From Castellaniella daejeonensis (lineage in GTDB: Bacteria; Pseudomonadota; Gammaproteobacteria; Burkholderiales; Burkholderiaceae_B): a stretch of DNA of 23,496 nt. The notes under the pieces are model-generated. The model saw nothing but the letters and a program-made list of their open reading frames with translations. It was not told the DNA's origin and searched no databases. Location of the stretch: the NCBI RefSeq assembly GCF_039523555.1, contig NZ_BAAAFN010000019.1, positions 1 to 23,496 of the forward strand. Reading direction: 5' to 3'. The position numbers and the translations under genes were made by a program. Shown piece after piece: positions 11,381 to 18,631 of the stretch. Numbering within the stretch: the stretch's first letter is position 1; every line of letters starts with the position of its first letter.

Positions 11381-12688
11381 ATGTCCCTGATCATTCTGCG
11401 AATTTCCGTCATGCTGGGACTCGCGCTGGCCGCTGGCGGATGCTTGCCCGCCAACGCCGCCAGCCAGACCATCAATCTGGCGGAACGGGCCCAGCGGTTC
11501 GTGCCCGTGGCCGGCGTGCCCCAGCGCGTGGCGGTCGCCGACCCTGCGGTTGCCGACATCCAGGTCCTGCCGGCAGAGGGCGGGGGCGCCGGCGGGGTGC
11601 TGTTGACCGGCATGCACGCCGGCGACACGGAACTCAGGATCTGGGGCCAGAGCGGCGCCCTGCAGTCCTGGCAGATCCATGTCGTCGGCGCTGCGCAGGC
11701 CGCGCTGGCGCGTGCGGGCGCAGCGCCCGACGCACAGGTGGCGCAGGCGGGTGATACGGCGGTCATTGCGGGGCGGTCCGAATCGCTGCTGACACACCGG
11801 GCTGCCCAGGTGGCGGCGGGCGACAAGGCGGCGGACCTGTCCACCGTGAATACGACATCCATGGTGCAGGTGGATGTTCAGGTGGTGGAACTGTCCCGCT
11901 CTGTCATGAAGGATGCCGGGATCAACTGGAATGCCAGGTCGCGTTCCGGGGATGATGTCCTGTGGCGTGGGGCCACGACGCTGTTGCCGGCCGCCTTGTC
12001 GACCGACACCGGGTTCGCGCTGACCTATTCCCCGCAACGGTTCCAGGCCACCCTGCGCCTGCTGGAATCCAATGGCATGGCGCGCATCCTGGCGCGCCCC
12101 AGCCTGGTGGCGATGTCGGGCCAGAGTGCGAAGTTTCTGGCAGGCGGCGAGATCCCGGTGCCTGCATCCGGCGGACTGGGGACCCAGAACGTCGAATACA
12201 AGCCGTTTGGCATCGGCCTGACGGTCAGCCCGACCGTGTTGGGGGCGGACCGGATTGCGCTCAAGGTCGCACCAGAGGCCAGCGAGCTGGACTACACCCA
12301 TACCATTGCCATCGGCAGCGGGGACAACGTGACCTTGTTGCCTTCCATCCGGACGCGCCGTACCGACACCATGGTGGAGCTGGGGGATGGAGAAAGTTTC
12401 ATCCTGAGCGGTCTGGTGTCCCGCCAGACATCCGCCAATGTCGACAAAGTCCCGTTTCTGGGGGATCTGCCTATCATCGGCGCGTTCTTTCGCAGTCTGC
12501 ATTATTCCCAGGAAGAGCGCGAACTGGTCATCGTGGTGACGCCTCACCTGATCCGGCCCATCGCCAAAGGCGCCCGGCTGAAGCTGCCTGGCCAGGAGAT
12601 CGACCGCGAAGATAGCCCGGCCAATGCCTGGGGGTACTACCTGACGGGCAGCATGGGCGGCGAACAGATGCCCGGTTTTTCGAGATGA
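11381..12688 (+). CDS. rcpA: RcpA/CpaC outer-membrane secretin of the Tad pilus
   Basis: This 435-residue secretin is predicted to form the outer-membrane pore for the Flp pilus. An N-terminal signal (ISVMLGLALAAGGCLPANA) precedes an N0-like domain (INLAERAQRFVPVAGVPQRVAVADPAVADIQVLP; TGMHAGDTELRIWG). A shortened BON-like stretch (GDTAVIAGRSESLLTHRAAQVA) leads to the secretin core FQATLRLLESNGMARILARPSLVAMSG (about 220-250). Then come the gate loop FLAGGEIPVPASGG and beta-rich IRTRRTDTMVELGDGESFILSGLV; the domain ends RELVIVVTPHLIRPI. The signal has a Cys21 but a poor lipobox (AGGC), so cleavage at ANA is as likely as lipidation. AAGGA precedes ATG 11381. It follows cpaB after 32 bp and is 4 bp from tadZ. 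Confidence 0.95.
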   Translation: MSLIILRISVMLGLALAAGGCLPANAASQTINLAERAQRFVPVAGVPQRVAVADPAVADIQVLPAEGGGAGGVLLTGMHAGDTELRIWGQSGALQSWQIHVVGAAQAALARAGAAPDAQVAQAGDTAVIAGRSESLLTHRAAQVAAGDKAADLSTVNTTSMVQVDVQVVELSRSVMKDAGINWNARSRSGDDVLWRGATTLLPAALSTDTGFALTYSPQRFQATLRLLESNGMARILARPSLVAMSGQSAKFLAGGEIPVPASGGLGTQNVEYKPFGIGLTVSPTVLGADRIALKVAPEASELDYTHTIAIGSGDNVTLLPSIRTRRTDTMVELGDGESFILSGLVSRQTSANVDKVPFLGDLPIIGAFFRSLHYSQEERELVIVVTPHLIRPIAKGARLKLPGQEIDREDSPANAWGYYLTGSMGGEQMPGFSR

Positions 12689-12692
12689 GTGC

Positions 12693-13997
12693 ATGACCAT
12701 GGATGGTTCCGTGACACCGGCCGCGCAGTTTCTGGCATTTCTGCAGGATCAGGAAGCCTGTGGGCGGCTGGCCGCCTTGTTGGCAGACTACGGCGTGCTG
12801 ACATGCACGGGTCTGCAGCAGGACGCTTCGACCGGCGATCTGCCGGGGCCCGGTGCGCCGCGCCTGATATTCATCGACTTTGACCTGAACCCGGAGACGG
12901 AAGAAGGCCAGCGCCACCTGATGCGGGCTCGCCGCCTGTGTCAGTATGCGACGGGCCGCTTTCCCCAGGCCCAGCGTGTGGCGCTGATCCGGTATTCCAT
13001 CGGGATGCTGACAGTCGAGGCCTTGCGCGCCGGGGTGTCCGATTGCCTGGACCTGAGCGACGAGCCCGATGCCAGAAAGACTCTGAATCGGCTCATGGAC
13101 GCGCCCATGGTCCGGGCGCCGGGCGGGCCGGTGCGCAGCCGCAGCGTGCTGCTGCTGGGCGCGCGCCAGGGAATGGGGGTGACCACGCTGGCAACGCATC
13201 TGGCGGAGCTGTGCCAGGCGCATCTGGTCAAGGCGCAAGCGGATCCGCGACGCGGCTCGGTTCAGGCGCCTCTGCGCGCATCGCCCGCACGGGCAGCGTC
13301 TGTATGCCTGCTGGATCTCGGGCTGCCGACCCGGGATGGCCTGCTGTATTTTGGGGTGCCCGAAGGATTCCATTTTCTGGACGCTGTGAACAATCTGCAT
13401 CGCCTGGACGATACGCTGCTGGATTCTGCCTTGCCGCACGGCGCCCAGGGGCTGGGCATCCTGAGCTTCCCGCAGGATCTGGATGCCATGCGGGATGTGA
13501 CCCATAAAGACGGTCTGGCGCTGTTCGATCGCCTGCATGATTTCTTCCGGTACCTGGTCGTGGACGCTGGCGGTCTGGACAATCTGCCATTCATCGTCAG
13601 CCTGTGCGGGGCAGCCGACGAGATCTGGATGGTGACCGACCAGAGCCTGGGCGGCATGCTGTCCCTGGCGGAATGTCTGTCCGTATTGCGGGCACAGGGT
13701 GTGGACACACAGCGTCTGCAACTGGTCGTCAATCGCTATGACAGCCGCTACGGCTTGTCTGCCAGCCAGATCGCGGAAAAATTTGACATCGAATTGTTGG
13801 ACATCTTGCCCGATTGCACCCTTGCTCTCTGGAATCACCTGAACCGTGGCGTCCGCCTGACCCAATCGGCGCCCCGGAATCCTTATGTGCAGGCCGTACG
13901 GCGGCTGTCGGATCGGCTGTTGCAGCCGTCCGCCGCCACGAGCCCCGCCGGCCTGCATGCCTGGTGGGACGGCCTGAAGGCAAAGTGCCTGCGTTAG
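12693..13997 (+). CDS. tadZ: TadZ/CpaE-like MinD/ParA-family localisation ATPase with atypical P-loop
   Basis: TadZ proteins direct Tad machinery to the pole. This 434-residue protein has an N-terminal receiver-like region (residues ~15-135; PRLIFIDFDLN, RVALIRYSIGMLTVEALRAGVSDCLDLSDE) and a MinD/ParA-like domain. The deviant Walker A reads GARQGMGVTT (156-165): the signature P-loop Lys (KGGxGKTT) is replaced by Val163 and the leading Lys-Gly by Arg-Gln. The later VCLLDLGLPTRDGLLYFGV and YLVVDAGGLDN correspond to the switch and Walker B strands. Atypical P-loops are known in TadZ proteins, so function need not be lost. An Arg/Ala-rich insertion (QADPRRGSVQAPLRASPARAA) follows the P-loop helix. 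ATG 12693 is 4 bp after rcpA; ATG 12699 is an alternative. Confidence 0.9.
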   Translation: MTMDGSVTPAAQFLAFLQDQEACGRLAALLADYGVLTCTGLQQDASTGDLPGPGAPRLIFIDFDLNPETEEGQRHLMRARRLCQYATGRFPQAQRVALIRYSIGMLTVEALRAGVSDCLDLSDEPDARKTLNRLMDAPMVRAPGGPVRSRSVLLLGARQGMGVTTLATHLAELCQAHLVKAQADPRRGSVQAPLRASPARAASVCLLDLGLPTRDGLLYFGVPEGFHFLDAVNNLHRLDDTLLDSALPHGAQGLGILSFPQDLDAMRDVTHKDGLALFDRLHDFFRYLVVDAGGLDNLPFIVSLCGAADEIWMVTDQSLGGMLSLAECLSVLRAQGVDTQRLQLVVNRYDSRYGLSASQIAEKFDIELLDILPDCTLALWNHLNRGVRLTQSAPRNPYVQAVRRLSDRLLQPSAATSPAGLHAWWDGLKAKCLR

Positions 13998-14019
13998 CAG
14001 ATCAAAGGAACGATTCACC

Positions 14020-15372
14020 ATGACGCCTACCATCGAGTTCCGCAGTGACGATTTCCCTCAGTCGGATCGATTTCGGGAGATTAAGCGCCAGACGTATGAG
14101 CATCTGCTCAGCCGGATCGAGGAATTGGGCGCGGAATTCGGTCGCTGGACGCGGGAGGCGATCAGCGAATTCGTCTCCATCGAGGTGGCCAGCTTCGTGC
14201 GCACCCAGCGTTTTGCCCTGAACGAGCATGAGGTCGGTCAGTTGTCCACGGCACTGACCCAGGAACTGGCTGGCCTGGGGCCACTGGAAGACCTGCTGGA
14301 AGACCCTTCGGTCGAGGACATCCTGATCAATGACTACCAGCACGTGTTCGTGTCTCGCCAGGGTGTGCTGGCCCGGGAGTCGACCCAGTTTTCCGACAAT
14401 CAGCATGTACTGCGCATCGTGCGTCGCATTCTGGCGCCGCTGGGTCGCCGCCTGGACGAGTCCAATCCCATGGTGGACGCGCGCCTGCCGGATGGCGGGC
14501 GGCTGAATGTCGTCATCGAACCCCTGTCGCTGGATGGCCCCAAGGTCTCGATCCGGAAGTTCCGCAAGGAACCGTTGCGTCCCGAAGACCTGCTGGGTCT
14601 GGCCACCTATAACCAGGAGATCCACGACCTGCTGAAGCTTGCCGTGCACAACCGCTGCAATATCCTGGTGTCGGGCGGCACCAGTTCCGGCAAGACTTCG
14701 TTGCTGAACGCGCTGGCGTTCTTCATCCGGGAAGACGAGCGCATCGTGACGGTTGAAGACACGGCCGAACTGTCGCTGAATCACCCGCACGTCGTGCGTC
14801 TGGAAGCCCGTCAGGGTGGATATGACGGAAACGGCATGGTCAGCATCCGGGATTTGATTCGCAATAGCCTGCGCATGCGGCCGGACCGCATCATCGTGGG
14901 GGAGGTCCGAGGATCAGAAGTCATGGACATGCTGCAGGCCATGAACACGGGACACGAGGGATCGATGACCACGCTGCATGCCAATTCGCCCCGCGAATGC
15001 TTGTACCGCCTGGAGATGCTGGCGGGCTTTGCAGGGTACCAGGGCAGCGAGGAAAGCCTGCGCCGCCAGATCGCCGGTGCGCTGGATTTCGTCATCCAGA
15101 TTGGCCGCCTGCCCAATGGCCGCCGCCGAGTGCTGTCCGTCACCGAAATCACCGGGATGGGGGACAACGTGATCACGACCCAGGAACTCTACCGGCACGA
15201 AACGCATACGGATGCCGACGGCCAGGAGCAGGACCGCTGGAAGAGCCTGGGCATCGTGCCACAGTCGCCCAAGCTGGCCGGATGGCGCGCCGTCATGCAG
15301 GAAAACCGGGCTTCGTCGGCGCCGACCCCATCGCCGGATGGCCGCAGCGGGTTCTGGGGGCGCAGGTCATGA
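14020..15372 (+). CDS. tadA: TadA/CpaF secretion ATPase
   Basis: TadA is the hexameric cytoplasmic traffic ATPase powering Flp pilus extension (and probably retraction). All motifs of the type II/IV secretion ATPase family are present in 450 residues. An N-terminal helical domain with LGPLEDLLEDPSVEDILIND is followed by Walker A GGTSSGKTS (219-227), Asp box VEDTAEL (about 245-251), Walker B RIIVGEVRG (290-298) and His box TGHEGSMTTLHANSP (about 310-324). AAAGGA lies upstream of ATG 14020, 22 bp after tadZ. The stop overlaps the tadB start by ATGA (15369-15372). The C-terminal ~45 residues are variable and Ser/Arg-rich. Identity is very secure. Confidence 0.97.
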   Translation: MTPTIEFRSDDFPQSDRFREIKRQTYEHLLSRIEELGAEFGRWTREAISEFVSIEVASFVRTQRFALNEHEVGQLSTALTQELAGLGPLEDLLEDPSVEDILINDYQHVFVSRQGVLARESTQFSDNQHVLRIVRRILAPLGRRLDESNPMVDARLPDGGRLNVVIEPLSLDGPKVSIRKFRKEPLRPEDLLGLATYNQEIHDLLKLAVHNRCNILVSGGTSSGKTSLLNALAFFIREDERIVTVEDTAELSLNHPHVVRLEARQGGYDGNGMVSIRDLIRNSLRMRPDRIIVGEVRGSEVMDMLQAMNTGHEGSMTTLHANSPRECLYRLEMLAGFAGYQGSEESLRRQIAGALDFVIQIGRLPNGRRRVLSVTEITGMGDNVITTQELYRHETHTDADGQEQDRWKSLGIVPQSPKLAGWRAVMQENRASSAPTPSPDGRSGFWGRRS

Positions 15373-16298
15373 ACGCCCTGATCCCGGCTTTGGCGGCGGC
15401 TGCGCTGCTGCTTCTGGCACTGGGCATCGTGCTGTGGCAGCGCGCCGCCCACGGGGCGCGCCGCCAGGCCAGCGCACAGTACATGGCCCGGCAGCTGCAG
15501 AAGTACGGCGCCCCTGGTCCGGCAGTGACTGAACGGGCGGGGGGGCTGGAGGCCTGGCACGGCAACCCCACAGGCTGGAACAACTTCCTGCTGCGGGCCG
15601 GTATCCGGCCGACCCGGCATTTCTACATCACTCTGGCGCTGCGGGTGCTGGCGCTGCCGATCGCGTTGCTGGTGCTGATGAATGCCACGGCGGCCGCCGC
15701 CGCACTGGTGTTGCTGATTCCCTTGAATCTGTTGTTCATCTGGCTGAGAGTATCCAGGCGCCATCGCAGGATCATCCAGCAGTTGCCGGATTTTCTGGAA
15801 AGCGTGGTGCGCATGATGACGGTCGGCAACAGTCTGGGTGCAGCATTCCAGAACGCCTCCGACCGGACGGAAGAGCCCCTGCGCGGAATCCTGGGGCAGG
15901 CCCGCCGCGCGGGCAGCGTGGGGGTGGAACTGGATGTGGCCCTGCGGCAGACGGCCAGGCAATACGGCATCTACGAACTGTATCTGGTGGCCGCCATCGT
16001 GGGCGTCGCGATCCGCGTCGGCGGGCGGACCGACCATGTGCTGGAACGGATGTCCGCATTCATGCGCGATCTGACGCAGGCTCGCAACGAACTGGTCGCC
16101 CTGTCGGCTGAAACACGCTTGTCCGCCTGGATACTGGCCTTGTTGCCCCTGGGGCTGGGTGCCCTGATCATCATTACCAATGATGTCCTGATCGTCGGCA
16201 TGTGGGCTGATCCCGTCGGACGCAAACTGCTGCTGGGGGCGTTCGTGCTGCAGGTGTTGGGCTCGTTCTGGCTATATCGCCTGTCGAGGCTGGAGTAA
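15369..16298 (+). CDS. tadB: TadB inner-membrane platform protein (T2SSF domain)
   Basis: This 309-residue polytopic protein is paired with TadC as the inner-membrane platform on which TadA acts. It has an N-terminal helix (ALIPALAAAALLLLALGIVLW), a cytoplasmic loop, and two closely spaced helices (ITLALRVLALPIALLVLMNA, AALVLLIPLNLLFIWLRV). The T2SSF domain follows (IIQQLPDFLESVVRMMTVGNSLGAAFQNASDRTEEPLRG ... VGGRTDHVLERMSAFMRD, about 137-265), then two C-terminal helices (AWILALLPLGLGALIII, LLLGAFVLQVLGSFWLY). The start is set by the ATGA overlap with tadA; the frame is open upstream but overlaps tadA coding sequence. tadC begins 4 bp downstream. Confidence 0.93.
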   Translation: MNALIPALAAAALLLLALGIVLWQRAAHGARRQASAQYMARQLQKYGAPGPAVTERAGGLEAWHGNPTGWNNFLLRAGIRPTRHFYITLALRVLALPIALLVLMNATAAAAALVLLIPLNLLFIWLRVSRRHRRIIQQLPDFLESVVRMMTVGNSLGAAFQNASDRTEEPLRGILGQARRAGSVGVELDVALRQTARQYGIYELYLVAAIVGVAIRVGGRTDHVLERMSAFMRDLTQARNELVALSAETRLSAWILALLPLGLGALIIITNDVLIVGMWADPVGRKLLLGAFVLQVLGSFWLYRLSRLE

Positions 16299-16302
16299 CG
16301 AC

Positions 16303-17289
16303 ATGACGATGGACACGCTGTCACCTTCGCTGTTGCGCGCTTTGGCAGTGGGCCTGCTGGCCCTGGTGCTGCTGCTGGTGGGCGGCGCCTGGCTGGTGAT
16401 GGCCTGGAGGCAAGCGCGTAGCGGGCTGGCAGTGGACGAGGCCTTGTCCCGTCGCCGGGCCGGCAGTTCACTGGCCGATCCCGACGGGCGTAGCCCCCGA
16501 ACCGTGAGCCTGCCGCTGGATGCGGTGGTCCGCTTTGGCGGTCGTTGGGCGGCCGGGCGCTTCGGCATGCTGCTGATGGCCGAGGAAGACCGCATCCTGG
16601 TGGAACGGGCCGGGTATCGCAGCCCGAACCGCGCAAAGGCCCTGTTCCTGGTGGCGCGCCTGATCCTGACGCTGGTGTTTTTGTTGGTAGCCGTGTTGGG
16701 CCGCCCGATGCATGGCATGGACGGTCTGGCATCCAATCCGGTCTTCCTGGGTTTGCTGGGGTTCGGGCTGGGGTGGATGGCGCCGAAATGGCTGGTCCAG
16801 CGCAGGGTGCGTCGCCGGCTGGCGGATGCGGGCAAGGAATTGCCGTTGCTGATCGATCTGTTGCGGCTGCTGCAGGGGGTCGGACTGTCCGTGGATCAGA
16901 GCCTGCACATCATCGTGGATGAATTCCACGAGGTCATGCCCGTACTGTCGCAGGAACTGGAATGGTCCTTCGACATGTATGCGCGGGGCCGGACCCGGGA
17001 ACAGTCGCTGATGCGGCTGAGCGAACATTTCGACAACGAGGACCTGGCGGCGATCTGCCGGCTGCTTTGCCAGGTCGAGGAGCAGGGCGGCGCGGTGCAG
17101 GAACCCCTGGCCCGATTCAGTGAACGCCTGCGGGATCAACGCAAGCTGGATCTGAAGGCGCAGATCGGAAAACTGACTGTCAAGATGACCGGCGTCATGG
17201 TGCTGACGCTGCTGCCGGCCTTGCTCATCGTGACAGGCGGGTCCGGTTTTGTGGCGATTTTGCGCGGCCTGTCGCGTCTTTCTGGTTAG
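16303..17289 (+). CDS. tadC: TadC inner-membrane platform protein (T2SSF domain)
   Basis: This 328-residue homologue and partner of TadB has an N-terminal helix (LLRALAVGLLALVLLLVGGAWLVMAW) and a cytoplasmic loop. Two central helices follow (ALFLVARLILTLVFLLVAVLG, NPVFLGLLGFGLGWMAP), then a T2SSF domain from about residue 185 (KELPLLIDLLRLLQGVGLSVDQSLHIIVDEFHEVMPVLSQEL). The domain ends in the conserved SERLRDQRKLDLKAQIGKLTVKM before the last helix VMVLTLLPALLIVTGGSGFVAIL. The layout is the same as TadC of other Tad loci. It lies 4 bp after tadB and 8 bp before tadD, clearly within one transcription unit. Confidence 0.93.
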   Translation: MTMDTLSPSLLRALAVGLLALVLLLVGGAWLVMAWRQARSGLAVDEALSRRRAGSSLADPDGRSPRTVSLPLDAVVRFGGRWAAGRFGMLLMAEEDRILVERAGYRSPNRAKALFLVARLILTLVFLLVAVLGRPMHGMDGLASNPVFLGLLGFGLGWMAPKWLVQRRVRRRLADAGKELPLLIDLLRLLQGVGLSVDQSLHIIVDEFHEVMPVLSQELEWSFDMYARGRTREQSLMRLSEHFDNEDLAAICRLLCQVEEQGGAVQEPLARFSERLRDQRKLDLKAQIGKLTVKMTGVMVLTLLPALLIVTGGSGFVAILRGLSRLSG

Positions 17290-17297
17290 GACTTCTC

Positions 17298-18185
17298 ATG
17301 ACATTGCAAGCAACCAGTTCTTATCGGGGTATGTGGCGCGCCAGTCTGCTGGTTGGCGCAGCCCTGATGCTGTCGGCCTGTTCGGCCTTCCAGCCCAATA
17401 CCGCCATGGAACTCATCCAGCACCAACAGGAACAGGAATCCCTGCGGCGCATGGCTGAAGCCCGCGCCACGGCAAAGAACACGCCGTCGCAGTCGGACAT
17501 GATGCTCAATGTCGTGCGGGAAGCCCGCGCAGACCGGCGCTATTACGCAGTCCTGGCCTATGCGCGCCAATACATTGCCCAGCACGGCCATACGCCGGAA
17601 CTGGATGCTCTGTATGCCGAGGCCTTGATGGAAACCGGGCAACTGGCGGAAAGCCGATCCCTGTACCAATCGCTGCTACGCACGGACCTGGCCGCCCAGG
17701 CGCATCACGGCCTGGGTCTGTTGGCGGCACGGTCGGGCCAGGACGCGCAGGCCGTGCAGGAATTGTCTGGCGCTGTGGCCTTGCAGCCGGCCAACCCGAT
17801 CTTTCTGGGTGATTTGGGCTATGCGCAGCTGCGCGCCGGGGACTTGCGTGGCGCCGGGCTGTCTCTGGGCCAGGCCGCGGAACTGGCGCCTGGCGATCAG
17901 CGCATCCTGGGCAATATGGCGATTCTGTTGTTGTTGCGCCATCGACCGGCGGATGCGGATGCGTTGATGAACAAGGCTGGCCTGGGCAGCGCGGCGCGGG
18001 GACGTGTGCTGGCCATGGCAGCAGAACTGCAGGGGCGTCAGGCTTCTGGCACCCCAGCAACCGGCGCCGTGTCAGCCGCTGTGGCCGGCCCTGCGGTTAC
18101 CGCAGCGTCGATCGACGGCAGCATGCCGGTTGGCGGTGCAGCGCTGCCAGTGGCCAGTTCAGAACATCCCCGCCTGGTGCGGTAA
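17298..18185 (+). CDS. tadD: TadD TPR-containing pilotin-like lipoprotein
   Basis: This 295-residue predicted lipoprotein has signal MWRASLLVGAALMLSAC with lipobox LSAC (Cys28), followed by Ser-Ala. TPR-like helical repeats run from about residue 75 to 230: YYAVLAYARQYIAQHGHTPELDALYAEALMETGQLAESRSLYQSLL, AQAHHGLGLLAARSGQDAQAVQELSGAVALQPANPIFLGDLGYAQLRAGDLRGAGLSLGQAAELAPGDQRILGNMAIL. TadD is thought to support RcpA secretin assembly in the outer membrane. The last ~65 residues are a low-complexity Ala/Val/Gly tail. The TAGGA before ATG 17298 overlaps the tadC stop. Confidence 0.92.
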   Translation: MTLQATSSYRGMWRASLLVGAALMLSACSAFQPNTAMELIQHQQEQESLRRMAEARATAKNTPSQSDMMLNVVREARADRRYYAVLAYARQYIAQHGHTPELDALYAEALMETGQLAESRSLYQSLLRTDLAAQAHHGLGLLAARSGQDAQAVQELSGAVALQPANPIFLGDLGYAQLRAGDLRGAGLSLGQAAELAPGDQRILGNMAILLLLRHRPADADALMNKAGLGSAARGRVLAMAAELQGRQASGTPATGAVSAAVAGPAVTAASIDGSMPVGGAALPVASSEHPRLVR

Positions 18186-18208
18186 GCAATGGAACAAAGG
18201 AGTCGACC

Positions 18209-18631
18209 ATGATCAGAAGATCCACGCTGTTGCCGGCCTTGGGTGCCGCCTTGCTGGCGGCTGCGGCGGCCCCTGTGTCCGCCCAGACGCAGACGCCGCT
18301 GGTACCCGTGCCGGCGGCGGGTCTGACGACGGTGGAAAGCCACGCCGTCGGGCCGCAAGGCGCTTCGTCGACTGCGCAGTCGGGCGCGGGGCTACAGACA
18401 TCTGCCGCCGCTTCGACCCAGCCCGAACCCCTGCCGGCGCAGTCCTGGCCGGCGCGGACGCATATCGGGGCCGCCACCCAGGCGCTGATGGATGCCCAGG
18501 TGGCCGGCACACAGGCTGGCCCCGTCCTGCCCACTTTGGGTGCGGCAGCGGGCCGTAGCTGGAAACGCTATCTGGACAGCTTCGATCATCCGATCCCCGA
18601 CCGGTTCGAGGAGACCGTCCAGGCCAAATGA
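18209..18631 (+). CDS. DUF3613-domain periplasmic protein of the Tad cluster
   Basis: This 140-residue exported protein has signal MIRRSTLLPALGAALLAAAAAPVSA with cleavage after SA. A ~65-residue low-complexity Ala/Ser/Gln/Pro linker is followed by a short conserved C-terminal domain (about 85-135): HIGAATQALMDAQVAGTQAG ... RSWKRYLDSFDHPIPDRFEE. The pattern ALMxxQ..G and YLxSFxxPIPxxF is what I recognise as DUF3613, a family recurrent in betaproteobacterial Tad clusters. Its role is not established; position between tadD and tadG suggests envelope assembly or pilus stability. AAAGGAG precedes ATG 18209, and the stop overlaps tadG by ATGA (18628-18631). Confidence 0.82.
   Translation: MIRRSTLLPALGAALLAAAAAPVSAQTQTPLVPVPAAGLTTVESHAVGPQGASSTAQSGAGLQTSAAASTQPEPLPAQSWPARTHIGAATQALMDAQVAGTQAGPVLPTLGAAAGRSWKRYLDSFDHPIPDRFEETVQAK

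Noticed and set aside
10026..14033. Long minus-strand open frames (about 450-500 codons) opposite cpaB, rcpA and tadZ
   Set aside because: They lie antisense to genes with clear family motifs and show no domain, signal or ribosome site. Antisense open frames are common in high-GC DNA.
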